From Candidatus Iainarchaeum sp. (GTDB taxonomy: Archaea; Iainarchaeota; Iainarchaeia; JAADDC01): a stretch of 5,253 bases of DNA. Shown here piece after piece: positions 5,046 to 5,253 of this stretch. The stretch covers positions 1-5,253 of the forward strand of contig JAADDC010000005.1 in the NCBI GenBank assembly GCA_013154145.1. The letters are read 5' to 3'. Within the stretch, counting starts at the first letter, position 1. Each line of letters begins with the position of its first letter. Both the position numbers and the translations under genes were made by a program. The notes below the pieces were generated by a model that saw only the letters and a list, made by a program, of their open reading frames with translations, did not search any database and had not been told where the DNA came from.

Positions 5046-5253
5046 ATGGGCTCGATCCTTAAACAGGTCTTCGCAGACTGGGTGCCACGAATTAACAAAG
5101 AAATAGAGGAGTTCTTTAAGAAAAAGGTGGAACTCGCCCGAAACTTCAGGGAAATCAACGAGCGGGTAGTAATTTATTCCAAAGATTTCACCCTTTCCCC
5201 CGGAAAGAGGGTGAGGCCCGTCCTCTTCCTCGTGGGATTATTATCCCAAGGAG
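5046..5253 (+). CDS. idsA: Short-chain isoprenyl diphosphate synthase, N-terminal part (cut by window edge)
   Basis: These enzymes condense isopentenyl diphosphate with allylic diphosphates (to FPP/GGPP) for archaeal ether lipids. Only 69 residues are present. They show an N-terminal helix rich in charged residues, then SKDFTLSPGKRVRPVLFLVG (45-64). GKRVRPVL corresponds to the conserved GKR-x-RP segment that binds the diphosphate of IPP (K54, R55, R57). The aspartate-rich FARM and SARM motifs lie beyond the window, so chain length cannot be judged. The start ATG 5046 fits the TATA box 30 nt upstream, and the protein start aligns with known family lengths. The gene is separately transcribed from the sufS operon. 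Confidence 0.88.
   Translation, partial: MGSILKQVFADWVPRINKEIEEFFKKKVELARNFREINERVVIYSKDFTLSPGKRVRPVLFLVGLLSQG

Noticed and set aside
1..5253. CRISPR array, insertion sequence, attachment site or other mobile element
   Set aside because: No spaced direct repeats, transposase, integrase or terminal inverted repeats were seen on reading both strands.

Overview
The window looks archaeal, and most likely comes from a thermophilic or hyperthermophilic archaeon with a moderately high G+C genome. The evidence is the gene set: a HerA/NurA DNA end-processing pair, an SbcD/Mre11-related archaeal phosphoesterase, a Pth2-type peptidyl-tRNA hydrolase, an archaeal-style small HTH regulator, and the start of an isoprenyl diphosphate synthase. 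Other support comes from TATA-like boxes about 30 nt upstream of first-gene start codons, GGAGG-type Shine-Dalgarno sites before internal cistrons, and what appears to be a textbook archaeal C/D box sRNA. I cannot name the genus from sequence alone.

Layout. On the minus strand, bases 1-1213 hold nurA followed by herA, which runs off the left edge. They are joined by a TGATG stop/start overlap. A 33-bp gap separates nurA from a divergent phosphoesterase gene (1247-1906, plus). Bases 1907-2076 contain no protein gene. They hold a minus-strand C/D box sRNA (about 1982-2038) with perfect C, D', C' and D boxes and two 12-nt guides, and beside it a very G+C-rich self-complementary block (1911-1983). 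A plus-strand operon follows: an unrecognised 293-residue protein with phosphoribosyltransferase-like sequence (2077-2958), overlapping by ATGA with pth2 (2955-3299). Next is a second plus-strand operon: a 95-residue HTH regulator (3333-3620), a SufS-type cysteine desulfurase (3613-4773) and a 69-residue TusA-like protein (4773-4982), all overlapping. A perfect 16-bp palindrome sits between a TATA-like box and the GTG start of the regulator. At the right edge an isoprenyl diphosphate synthase gene begins at 5046, directly downstream of a TATA box, and is cut by the window end.

How the parts fit. HerA/NurA acts in DNA end resection. Pth2 recycles peptidyl-tRNAs, and the C/D sRNA should direct 2'-O-methylation of RNA, probably rRNA. 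The regulator-SufS-TusA-like cluster reads as a self-regulated sulfur-mobilisation unit. Its regulator has three cysteines and may sense Fe-S or sulfur status; that is inference. The most noteworthy items are the sRNA, the palindromic operator with its desulfurase operon, the unidentified PRTase-like partner of pth2, and the compact divergent nurA/phosphoesterase promoter.
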